From: Pelomyxa schiedti | Taxonomy: Eukaryota > Evosea > Pelobiontida > Pelomyxidae | Reading direction: 5' to 3' | Length of the DNA: 64,000 nucleotides | NCBI GenBank assembly: GCA_020536535.1 | Contig: JAHLWZ010000455.1 | Location: forward strand, 62,876 to 126,875 | Part shown: positions 11,537-21,856 of the stretch, piece by piece | Numbering within the stretch: position 1 is the stretch's first letter | How the letters are laid out: the number at the start of each line of letters is the position of its first letter | The notes under the pieces: model-generated | The model's database searches: none | What the model saw: the letters and a program-made list of their open reading frames with translations, nothing else | What the model was told of the DNA's origin: nothing | Program-made: the position numbers and the translations under genes

Positions 11537-14355
11537 ATGAGCAGAAACAAGATCTACCCTGTGGTGAGTGATGTGGGGGTTGAATCTGCAACAGCGGCGG
11601 GATCTACGAGCACTGCTGTTGCTGTACCACCAATCTTGCAGTTTTGGCAGCGATCTGCACCAACATCGAAGAACCACACACCCTCACAGACTCCAAAATC
11701 TTCCTCTACACTGTGGACATCGTCGGGTGGATCAACGCACAGAGCGAACGCGGAGATCATGGCAAGATCAAGGAGAAGGAGAGCAACTGCCCCACTATGT
11801 GTAGTTTTTGTTTCACTCATGGCTATCTGTGGTCTAATCATCGCTGCTATTGCCATTGGGCCCTTCTTGGCGGCGTGGATATCCACAACTCAAACCACCC
11901 ACGACATAGCCCTGGCCTCTGTCGAATCGGCGGCAGAAAAAGCTAGGAGTGTCCTTGTTGATAGTTCTACGACTTATATTAAATCGTAACTCTTCTCTCC
12001 TCCCAAATCACATTGTCTTACTCTCAGGGTAGATATCTTGGGACTGCCCCTAGCACTCTGAAATTACTTAAAACTAATTGTAATCAGTCCTTCTTCGAGG
12101 ATACACCCAATTGGACGAATGTTCTACCTGAACTTCATGCCTGCTTCCGACCAATATCAATCAGCTTTCCCATAATCAACGATCTGGTCAATAACTGTGA
12201 GAAAGTTAGCTAAGTTAACCCCCAATTAGGTTTTCGCTTGGCAAAATGAATACGGGCAGCACTCCATGCACAATAAGGCGGGTTCTTGGGCAGTTTGGGA
12301 TTGTACTCCAAACACCTCAAATATTGGGGTCACCAACACATTTTACTACTACAATGGGATGACACCAACCTACACTCCATTTACCAAAATCGATAATTAT
12401 ACACTTGCTGCACGAGATTTCTGGAAAGTCGGTTACATAGCAGGAAGAAACAATGTGTGGCTGGCTCCCTTCTTTGCCTCAACCCAGGGTTTCTTTTTAT
12501 CCTATTGGGTAGAGCAGGTTTGCTTTTCTTTCTTAGCCTCTTCAATAACCTCTGGATTCTTTAGGTTTACCACCTCCAAACAGGTAAACTTATTGGAATT
12601 GCTGCATCTTCTATCTCTTTGAAGCAAATGGCGGAAACATTTAAAAGTTTCCCTGTTACAGACAATGGGGCAGCATTCTTATTGAATGTTGACTTGCTGA
12701 CTATAGCTGCAACGCCTGTAAATTTCCAGTGTTGAAAATACCCCGTAAGTTCCTTCAGGGATTCGTAGTCTGGAACCAGACATCGCGTGTTCTTTACTCT
12801 GCTCTCAATCATCCAAATAAGACTATTCAAGAAACAGTATCGCTGTGGTTGAACTTTACAGGTTTTGCAGATTACCCTCACTTTAGGCCAACTCTCTAAC
12901 AGGGGGACAACAAATAAGCTTCAACTGGACGTACAAAGAAACCTGGTACGACGTGAGAGAAGTAAATCCGACAAATGGAACCCAGAAGTGGTGGATAATT
13001 ATGCTCACACCGAAGGCGGATTATATTGGTGACTTACTACATAAAAATTCCGTGGTTGAGCAAGAAACTGGGAAGATTACTGCCCTTGTAACATGTAAGT
13101 AATTGTTCTCTTTGGTCTTCTCTCATCCTGGAAGGTTTGACCTTATTCATGGTAATATTGACGGTTGCTTTGATTGCCTTCCTTGCAAGATATATAACTC
13201 GACCCCTTGCTGAAGTGTCAGAAAAACTTTATGCTATATCTCAAATGGACTTCAGTGACGAGAGACTCAGTTCAAATCAGAATTTCAACGGGTCCATGTT
13301 ACGGGAAGTGCATGATCTTAGTACTCATGCGAACAGTATGAAAGTTGCTCTCAATTGCTTTGGTAAATACGTACCCCACAATATAGTTCAATGGGTATGT
13401 CGAATCTCTCTTCAATTTTCCTGATTCCACATTCAAGCTTATCCGAAACCAAGTTGAACCTCACATTGGAGTCCGGCAAGGAATTTCAACTGTGATGTTT
13501 CTTGATATTTCGAATTTCACGAATATGATGGAAGTGCATGGCTGCGAGATGATGTTTAGTGTGCTAGAAGCACTGTTCGAGCCTTTTTCTTCTGCACTGG
13601 CAACGAACTTTGCTGTCATAGACAAATTCATAGGTGATGCAATAATGGCCTTCTGGAATATCCCAGATCCTTCTCCGGTATCACATGAACTACTGGCATG
13701 CAGAAGTGCGGAGATGATATTAGCAGCCCTGGACAGGATGAATGATGTCTTCAAAGAAAAATACGGGATCACAGTTGGACTACGAATTGGCATCCACTCA
13801 GGCCCCGTTTATGCTGGAAATGTTGGCAGTAGCACTAGGATGGTATACTTTCTTGGGACGGCTGTGTATTAAGTTTGACTAGAATTTTACTGTTATTGGA
13901 GATACTGTGAACCTTGCGGCAAGGCTTGAGCCACTGGGGAAAGAACTGAAGGCTACTGTCTTAGTATCCGATGCTGTGCGTCGCTCTACATCCTCGGAGT
14001 TTTCTTTCAGATGCCTTGGCTTCTTCAGAGTAATTCCCATCGCCGAAAAAATCACTGTGTAACAAACTCTTAGATTAAAGGCTTTGGTGAAGCTGTGCGC
14101 GTTCATGAATTCATTGGAAGGAGTGAGACCCTCCCAAAAACAAATGAGCAACTCCTCCTACAGTACAAGCCAGTGGACGACCTCTTCATGTCACGCGCTT
14201 ACACTGAAGGCTTCATCGCCAAATCTGTAAGTAGAACCCCACTTCTAGCAGAGCACCACCCAGAGGCACTGCCAGAAATTCTTCAAGAATATCTACGCAA
14301 TGCACCAGAGGACGAAGTAGCCAGGGAGGCAAGCAAAATTATGGTGTTCCTATGA
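11537..14355 (+). CDS. Receptor-type class III adenylate cyclase (Cache-like ectodomain, HAMP, cyclase)
   Basis: This is a predicted plasma-membrane enzyme making cAMP. ATG 11537 starts a Ser/Thr-rich cytosolic head. TM1 follows (LCVVFVSLMAICGLIIAAI, ~11800), then a ~370-residue ectodomain of Cache type with several Asn glycosylation sites (~11880-13090). TM2 and HAMP come next (LTLFMVILTVALIAFLARYI, TRPLAEVSEKLYAI). The single catalytic domain covers ~13460-14090. Metal-binding Asp residues are in FLDISNF and IGDAIMAFW. The adenine-selecting pair is Lys in DKFIGD and Thr in FTVIGDTVN, the class IIIb combination that indicates ATP rather than GTP. The transition-state Asn and Arg are in TVNLAARLE. 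One catalytic domain per chain implies homodimer function. The stop is TGA 14353-14355. At least seven short introns are needed. Confidence 0.88.
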
Positions 14356-14655
14356 GGAATCGGAATCCCATTTACGCTTCTTTAATTTTTGAAGTCCTCC
14401 GTTGTACAACACAGACACAGGCGTACCACAGTTCCTGCGACAACCCATAATAATCGCGAACCTCCTGGTGAGGCTGCTTCCATGATTTCAAGGAAAATTA
14501 GCAACATGCACACCGCAGGGACCTTTTTTTTTTGCCCCCCTGTACTTTTCTTGCATCCAACGACATGGTGGCAGTGTGCCTTTTTCAGTGCTGTGCCCGG
14601 GCACCTGGTTGAGGGTGATGGGTAGTCGAACCCCACAAGAAAAACAAAAAAGGAA
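14356..14655. other. Intergenic stretch, adenylate cyclase to ETFB
   Basis: Nothing coding can be supported in this 300-bp spacer. It contains a T11 run and a C/T-rich tract near 14520-14550. Confidence 0.4.
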
Positions 14656-15869
14656 ATGAGCATCACACGGGTTGGTGAAGGTGTTTTGTACCCACTAAGA
14701 GTGATGGTTGGTGTCAAGAGGTCTCAAAGAAGTGTTGCCGTAGCCAATTTACACAAACAAACGCCCCAACTGTATCGCCGTGGTTAACAACAACAAAACA
14801 AAAAAAAAACCCCCGCCCCTCAACAGAGTGATCGACACAACCGTCAAAGTTCGAGTCAACCGAGAGCGCACAGCCGTGGATGCCAACGCCAAAACGAGCA
14901 CCAACCCGTTCGACGAAGTGGCGATCGAGGAGAGCCTGAGGCTGAGGCAGCGAGGCCACGCTGCCGACGTCGTGGCCGTCGGCGTTGGCGGGAAAAAGAC
15001 TAGCGAGGGGCTGAGGGCGGCTCTGGCGATGGGCGTGGACAGGGCAATTTTGGTGGAGGGGCTGGGCGAATCTCCAGAGCCATTATGGGTGGCAAAGGTT
15101 ATCTTGCTTGCTTGCCTTGTGGTGGTTATGTTACAGTTAGTTTTTTATTTTTGATAAGTTGCACTTGTATTTAAGTAATCTGTAATGGGTGCCGCACTTG
15201 CCCAATGCACACTCGTAACACTAAATTTGTGCTATCGCGTCATTTATGCATTAAAACTGCGATTTACTTTGTACCTGAAGGTTTTGCACAAAATAATGAC
15301 AAGGGAACGCATATCTCTGGCTATGCTAGGGCGTTCTGCCTCAGATACTGATGATAGTCAGACTGGCCCTATGCTGGCTGCATTGGCAAATTGGCCTCAG
15401 GCAACTTTTGCATCAAAAATTGAGTGGACTTTTCCGGAAAATAAAGCGAGTTCTGCCGGCACTCCTGGACAAACGCCAGGATCCACCCAAGGAGACCCGC
15501 CAAGTAGAGTGCAGATAAAAGTGTCTAGACCTGTTGAGGATGGCAAGGTTGAAACAATGATACTTTCTTTACCAGCTGGTGTGCTTACAACATTCAGCTT
15601 CCCCTTATTTACATTCAACAGTAATAACATGTGACCTGAGACTGAACCAACCACGCACTGTCAGGCTTCAGGATGTAATGAAATCACAGCACAAGAAGCT
15701 GGAAACAATCAATGCCAGCTCATTGCTAGGGATACCACCAGGAACTATTACACAACACACACGAACTCTCTGCATATCTGATCCACCAAGTCGCCGTCTT
15801 TCCCCTGTTACTGTGAGCTCTGTCAGTGAACTGATAACAAAACTAAAGGCTGATGGAATCCTTCCCTAA
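14656..15869 (+). CDS. ETFB: Electron transfer flavoprotein beta subunit
   Basis: This mitochondrial FAD/AMP-binding subunit accepts electrons from acyl-CoA and amino-acid dehydrogenases together with ETF-alpha. ATG 14656 gives MSITRVGEGVLYPLRV, and splicing out ~14721-14825 restores the canonical VKRVIDTTVKVRV start. It continues NPFDEVAIEESLRL, ALAMGVDRAI, then AMP-site block SASDTDDSQTGPML, NWPQATFAS, and C-terminal DLRLNQPRTVRLQDVMK and DPPSRRLSPVTV, ending KADGILP. Length is close to the usual ~255 residues. An insert after the NWPQATFAS block (ENKASSAGTPGQTPGSTQG) is longer than in the animal protein. No long targeting peptide is evident; the animal protein also lacks a cleaved one. Its presence argues for an organelle that still oxidises acyl-CoA. 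Confidence 0.92.
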
Positions 15870-16204
15870 AATTATGTTTCCTTGTGTGCTTTCCAGGCAT
15901 CGTCTCCACAGTGAGTCCCAAGCTTCCTCTTTTTTTTCTTTTTCAAAGCTCCAAGTTGGGTTCATCATGATGGCAGAATTGGTTCCAAACTTAAACCTAC
16001 TACTGCACACCGTGCCTACTACGAAAATAGAACCGCACGGGTCATTTCGAACAACCAGACGGCGGTCATCCCAGGTACCAAAAGTTTGCGCTCAAAAATT
16101 TTGGACTTTTTAAGGGAAAATGTTTTAAAAAATAAAAAAAACAATAAAAAAAGACCAAGGAAGACTACCGGCAAAGAAGATACCGCATACAGAGAGCACG
16201 CAGT

Positions 16205-16440
16205 TTGGAGTGGGGGATTTGGGAGATACACCAGGTGCACAGTATCTGGAGTGCAGCAGTGCATTTTGGGAGCAGCGGTGGTGCATTTGGAGAGTGGGGG
16301 TTGCAGTTTGGGAGCATTTGGGAGCAGCAAGCAAGGCGCATTTGGGAGCATTTGGGAGCAAAGAGTGGTTGTGCAGTTTGGGAGCAGCCAAGGCGCATTT
16401 GGGAGCACAGAGCAGTTTGGGAGCATTTGGGTGGTGCATG
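16205..16440 (+). repeat. G-rich minisatellite, ~10-bp unit
   Basis: The unit TTTGGGAGCA recurs many times with interspersed variants (CAAGGCGCA, GTGGTGCA), giving a strand that is strongly G-rich. Units are imperfect and arranged in higher-order blocks (TTTGGGAGCATTTGGGAGCA and similar). Both strands are open in several frames as a by-product. It lies between ETFB and the FHA-PBZ gene. Confidence 0.85.
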
Positions 16441-16924
16441 CATCATTTTGGGGATAGTGGGGTGGGATACATAATAATAACACATCAGCCATTAGCAAAC
16501 ATGCGTTGCATGTTTGGAACAAAACAGATTTTTTTTTTGCCCTCCATGGCATGTATGCTGTTGGTGTTTTGGTGCCGGTTCAGCACTGAACCGCCATCAC
16601 TATGTGTTTTGATTTTACACGGTGTCAGGCCCAAAAAATTCGGAGTATTGTTTTTAGTTGTGGCCAAAGAGTGGCTCAGAAAATGTGCCGGGTGGTGCAG
16701 CAGTCCTGGTGTCTGGAAGGGAGAAAGGGGTTTTTGTTGAAAAATCTTGCAGATGGAGGACTTATTCCAGGGGGTGCCAAAATCCATAGAAAAAGGCACC
16801 CCAACAGGGGTTCTGCCAATGGCATGCCTTGACAAGGAGTTCTGTGTGCCTTGCAGAGGTAATAGCTCTGCAAATGACTTCAACACAAGCAGGCACATAC
16901 ACAATTCGGTACGGCTCGCAATTC

Positions 16925-17035
16925 TGTGGTCACTTGGCTGAATAAAATAATCAACAGACCGGAACGCTGTACTTTTCGTTATCGTTGCTCAGGATCGGCG
17001 GTCTGGTGTTTTTTTTATTCAGCTTTAGTGAGCCA
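16925..17035 (+). repeat. Palindromic dispersed element, copy 2
   Basis: Same family as 1612-1717. It reads GGCTGAATAAAATAATCAAC, then AGACCGGAACGCTG, a spacer with CAGGATCGGCG, and GGTCTGGTG. In this copy the outer arms also pair: TTGGCTGAATAAA at the left with TTTATTCAG...TGAGCCAA at the right. It ends about 30 bp before the ATG of the FHA-PBZ-macro gene, so it should lie in that gene's promoter or 5' UTR. Confidence 0.7.
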
Positions 17036-17060
17036 AAACATTTGGCTACAACAAAAAGAA

Positions 17061-19359
17061 ATGGCGGACGACGCTGCCACAGCGGCAGCGGCCACAGTAG
17101 GAGCCACCTGCACCGTGGTTGTGGAAGTGGTAGACGACGACCACGACGACGACGAGTGCCCGAAGGGAGCGGGGAAGGGGAAGGGGAAGGGGCCGGGGAA
17201 GGTAAGGGACAGGTCAGTGGTGTTCAGAGTGGGACCAAGGGCAAGGGGCAGGAGTAGTGGTGGTGGTGGTGGGGGTGGAGCAGGGGAAGGGGAAGCGGTA
17301 AAGGTGGGCAGGGGGTGTTTCGGCGTGAAGGACAAGAAGTGCAGCAGGGCTCAGTTGTCTCTGTTGCCTGTGTGGGACTCGGCTACCGCCACTTGTAGTG
17401 TTAAAGTGACTGTGGTATCGTTTTTTTTTTTTTTCCCCTTTTTCTTTTTCTCCCCATTCCCCTCTTCCTTGGTGTGTGCTTATGTGTGTCCTAGGTGAAG
17501 TGCTGCTGGTTTTTGTGGCTTGAGTTTTGTACTAAATTGTGGGAAAGATAGGCATGAACCCAATTTATGTATTGAGGAAAGATTCTTTATCGAAGGAGAA
17601 CGTGCAGCGTGGAGAGACTTGCTTGGTTAATGACGGAGATGTAAATCCTTCCTCCTTCTAATTAAGAGTGACGATTTCTTTTCAGGAGTTCTCCCTCTTT
17701 ACAACACAAGTGCCTATGAGGGTAATTGTAAAAGACCTCAGAACTATCGAGGTAAACAAAGATGTGACAAGCTGTTCTTCGCAGATGCCTCCATCCCTTC
17801 CACCCTCTTTACTTCAACCACCCAGTGTTCAATTACATAAGGACACCCCACAACGAACCGAAACAACCAAGCCCAGTATATTAGCTACTGTTCCTCTACC
17901 TTCCACAGTTCCACACCCTTCCACTATGCACACTGCCCAGATCGCCGCCACTGATTCTTAGCACGCTTGATCTACCCCCTACTACCGCAAGCAACACACT
18001 TGATATGGATATTCCAGACACGAGACCTCGTTGCATATATGGGAAAGAATGCTATAGGAAGAACCCTGAACACCTGAAACAATATTGGCACCCCCCTCAA
18101 CAGCAAATAGACTCGCCATTAAAACAAAAAGCACCGGAACCACTTTCAGAAACTGCAAAGGTACCAAAGGACTTGGGCACCCAGGATCCAGCTGACCCGG
18201 GCTTTGATGTATTCTTGTCATTATTGCACCAAAAGGACGTTCCATCTGCAAGTAAAAGAACTCCGCAAACAGAATCTACACCAGCAGTGAGTCCACATGA
18301 TTCCACAAAACCCAAGACAACCTCAGTCATCTCCGATCCTGCCTCCTCTGTTTTTGCCCCAAAGTTAACTTCCACGGCTGCATCCACACCTACCTCTACC
18401 TCCACACTTACATCAAAGCAACGGCAGTTGCCTGCATCCCCAAGTCATGCAGCTGAAACAGTCAGAGCACTCAGTTCAATTAAGCCAAAATCTGTATCAA
18501 CTGTGAACGCTGTAGCTCCCCTGCCCCTGCCACTTAATACAGATGAAGGCTGCAAGTGTGTTGTATTTCCTTCATTTGGGACTTCATCCCTAAAATTTGA
18601 TCCTGCCAAGGCTGCCACTATAGCATGCTCTGTACCATAAAATAAGAGTTTCTGCCCCACTAATCTCCCATAGGAAATCAGTTCTACTCTAGAAAGAATT
18701 GCCGACCCTTTATTGAGATTACTCTTGTATGAAAAAGATCCAGTTGTTCAAAGAGCATTTCATGCAGTAAGCATTCGCGGTATTTGACTGCTCCTCTTAC
18801 TTACTCAGTGCAGACCAAAAGATTCCCGCTTTGTGATTATCCCCGGAGGAATTTCTGATGTCACTGATGCAGGCTACGACTGCAAGTACTTTCCCTGCGG
18901 TGACAAAAACACTCACTTTTACTCAGATCACTAGCCTGTGAGGTTACATGGAGATGGAAGCCAGTAACCGCAAGTGGTGCCCGTGAAATTTTTGAATCTG
19001 CTCTACCCCAGAACTTACAACCATTGATGAAATCCAAGTAATGCACTCCAGACAAACACATCACATTTCACAATATTCCATCCAAGCTCACCCATAACAG
19101 GTTCCATACACCCGCGGCGATTGGCAAGGCCTACCAAATGTCAATTGACTGGGACTGTGACCTTCACACCATGCACAAGACTGACACAGTCTTCATGTGT
19201 GTTGCACCAAACGCAGGAAACCCCAACAAGCCAGACTACATCGAGTCCAGTAGCACAACAGACCCACTGGTGTCACAGGAGGAAATAGCAGGGAGCCTAC
19301 TGGCTCAGACTTACAAGGCTGTTCTTTCTTCAATGTGCCAGGTCAATGGCCTGAGGTAA
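17061..19359 (+). CDS. FHA - PBZ zinc finger - macro-like protein (APLF-related DNA-repair factor)
   Basis: This is a predicted nuclear PAR-reading DNA-break repair protein. The FHA domain is of the PNKP/aprataxin/APLF subtype: GRGCFGVKDKKCSRAQLSL keeps the Arg, Lys and Arg used for phospho-Thr binding, and GVNPIYVLRKD with LVNDGD follows after an intron. A Pro/Thr-rich linker leads to a perfect PBZ finger near 18035-18100 (pattern C-x5-C-x6-H-x5-H, core CIYGKECYRKNPEH), which binds poly(ADP-ribose). The C-terminal third resembles a macro domain (FVIIPGGISDVTDAG; EVTWRWKPVTASGA; FHTPAAIGKAYQM; VFMCVAPNAGNPNKPDY; SLLAQTYKAVLSSM), like the macro module of plant aprataxin-type proteins. The macro call is moderate; FHA and PBZ are secure. 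The N-terminus is Ala-, acidic- and GKGKG-rich. An AATAAA lies 10 nt past the stop. Confidence 0.82.
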
Positions 19360-19435
19360 AAAGAAGGAAATAAACAAAGCTTAGTTTTATTAAAGGGAGC
19401 TTGTCTCCTACAGAATTACATTTCTCTATGTTTAT

Positions 19436-21600
19436 TTAGTGTGAGTGTGTGTTCCACAGGGGGTGTTTGCCCCATGGACTTACAAAATAGGAGGTGGGTG
19501 GGGTGTAATAATACAAGGACTGACGCGGTTGTTGGCTTGGAAAAGAGGAGGGAGAAGGAGAAGGCATCATTGGTACATATTGATAATAAGGTGGGCACCT
19601 CGGGATGTAGTGAGCACTAGGATTGTAGACAGGTGCTGATGAAAGCATGTTTGGAGGAAATTGGGTTGCAGACTGCTGGAAGGATGGGCTGTAATTCATT
19701 GGGGATTGTGGAAGGGATGATGTTAGGGGTACTTGGGTGGGTTGTGGATACCCTCCTGTAAGCATGAATACTCCCTGTGGTTGTTGGGCTTGTCCTCTTT
19801 TTATTTCCTTGTAACACTTCTCACAAAATTGCAAGTCAGAAATTTCTAGTGGTGCCAGGCAAATGCTACATTTGGGGGTTTCTTCGGTAGTGACACTGGG
19901 AGTATTGGTACCCAGTTGAGGGGTGAAATTGGCTGGTATGACAGTAATAGAAGCAGTAAAATTGGAAGAAGCTGTTTCGGGGATTGGTTGCTCAGGGGTG
20001 TTGATTGCCAAGGATTGGTCAGGGGATGGAAGCGGTACACATGGAATTGATGGTGGCTGTGGCGGTATGTTTTCCAACAGCGTACATTCTTTGGTTGTAC
20101 CTGGAGGAACTGCAGTGCATGTGGTTGTGAAAACTGTGGTATCATTTTTAGGTAAAGTCAACTCCGCTGGTGGCGTTGATGGACTAGTTGTGGCTTCGGC
20201 ATTTTCAATTAACTTGTTGGAGGCAGCTGGTTGATGTGGAGAGCTGATGTGGAAAGAGAAATTTAATAATTTGCTTGGCTTTGGTGGATTTCCGAACTGC
20301 TGCACTGTGGCAGGGTTGTCCGAACTTGGATCCCAAATTACAAACCCGCAGTGCGAATCTCTTGTGCGAGAGGAGATAGTGGGGATACTTATTCTGGCTA
20401 GGAAATCAGTGGCTGTGGGAAAAAGTAGAATATCAAAAACCTATAAATAGGCTGTTTTGTGAATGGTAAAATTTCCCTCTGGAACTCGAATCTGGAAGTT
20501 TGGGTGTTAGCAATATCATTAGGAGAACTGAATTCTTGCCTGTGATTGTGGCCATTGATAACAGAAAAGAATCGAAATGGACCAAGTAAAACTTTCTCAA
20601 GTCTATTCCTGCCATCCATGTGACGATGGTAATCCTTCGGATCGCTCCAGATACAGTGGTGTGTCACTAGGTGGAGCCGAACGTATTTTGAAGCTTTGGG
20701 TTCGACAGAGCCTTCATCACAGCTGAAAGATGTTGGAGTTGCCATGGCAGTAGGGGAGACTGAAGTATTTCCGTCATCACCTTCAGCCGAACTACAATGA
20801 CCAGGATCGCAGTCATCGGTTATTGGTTCATTATCGATTTGGTTCACTTCACTGGTGCTTTCACAGCTCGGAGGGCTGCACGGGAAATGTCCATCATCAA
20901 TGTTGCTCAACGGAATTTCACTTGCTGTCGGGGTGTTTGAGGGATTGGAAGCACCTCTCACGTTGGGGTTTAAAGCACTTGGACCCCGCAAACCCAGGGC
21001 TGTCAAAGTACCAGCGGTCCACAGGAGTTGCTCTTCAGTCACTTTGGAAAACTGACTTCCGTTCAGTTGAGGTCAAATCGGAATGAATGAGGGAGTACCA
21101 ACCAATCCATGGTGGCTGCACAAAGCCACGAACACGTCATCGCCAATTCTCGTTATGGTATCGTGGGTGAGTTCATTGTGCGCCAAAACGGAGGGCCTCT
21201 TCACAATCAACTCGAATAGCTGCCCCAAGTGGGCCCTCGCGACGTCGGATTTGTCCGACACGCGCAAGGCATTTGCTCCCTCACTGATCAAACCTCCGAG
21301 ATCTAGGCAGGAAAACAAGCAAACTCAAAGGTAAAAAAAAAAGTCTGCAGGAAGACCATATGAGGGGGAAACCCAACCGTGGTTGCCTATGGTGAGTACA
21401 ATCTCGATCTCAGGAGCCGTGTCGACGAGCTCCTTCAGGAATAAATAGGCCCTCTCGTACTCGCAGTCCTTGGCGGTCTGCACGATGTCGCCGGCAATTA
21501 CAATGACACGCTCCCCCTGGCGTGCAATTGCGGCCGCCAATTCCGCAGGCGGCGTGCCCTGTGGCCGCCCAAAGTGCATGTCCGACACAAGCAGCACCAT
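19436..21600 (-). CDS. Calcineurin-like metallophosphoesterase with C-terminal zinc ribbon and Pro-rich tail
   Basis: The ATG at 21600 gives MVLLVSDMHFG. The two-metal phosphoesterase motifs appear in order: D-x-H (SDMHFG), GD (IAGDIVQTAKD), GNH (VLTIGNHG), a lone His block (LHLVTHHC) and G-H-x-H (INGHNHRQEF). An acidic, Ser-rich insert of about 130 residues interrupts the last two blocks. After the catalytic domain comes a disordered Pro/Thr region, a four-cysteine ribbon (CSICLAPLEISDLQFCEKC), and a Tyr/Pro/Ser-rich tail of about 100 residues. Substrate is unknown (phosphoprotein, nucleotide or other phosphoester). The gene is convergent with the FHA-PBZ gene; only 76 bp separate the two stops. 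Confidence 0.8.
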
Positions 21601-21856
21601 CAAAACGAAACGGTTTCGGTTTTCGCTGTTTTTTTTTGTTTCCAGAAACCGGTGTTGATTTGGAGACTGATCGTTGTCTGGGTGAACACTGGTTGTGTTC
21701 TTTCTTAAAGGCAGGAGGGGGCCTGGCATTGGATTGTTGTTGGAAGATCCATTTTGCAAAAGAAGTAAAGACATAAAGCTCTATTTTTGTCTGTTTTTTT
21801 TAAGTGGTAGGTGCTTGTGGTTGGTGTGGTGTCTATTATTGCAAAGTGGTACAGTC

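Larger units (their letters stand above)
15870..17060. other. 1.2-kb non-coding region with repeats
   Basis: Apart from the minisatellite (16205-16440) and palindrome copy 2 (16925-17035), I see no gene. Long open frames at 16086-16740 exist on both strands only because the repeat lacks stops. The segment 16450-16920 has no recognisable domain in any frame. Confidence 0.5.

Noticed and set aside
16086-16740. Several 90-180 codon ORFs on both strands
   Set aside because: They arise from the stop-free TTTGGGAGCA minisatellite and lack any domain or splice context.
16485-16904. 139-codon minus-strand ORF next to the minisatellite
   Set aside because: No family resemblance, no neighbouring exons, and composition unlike the confirmed exons.
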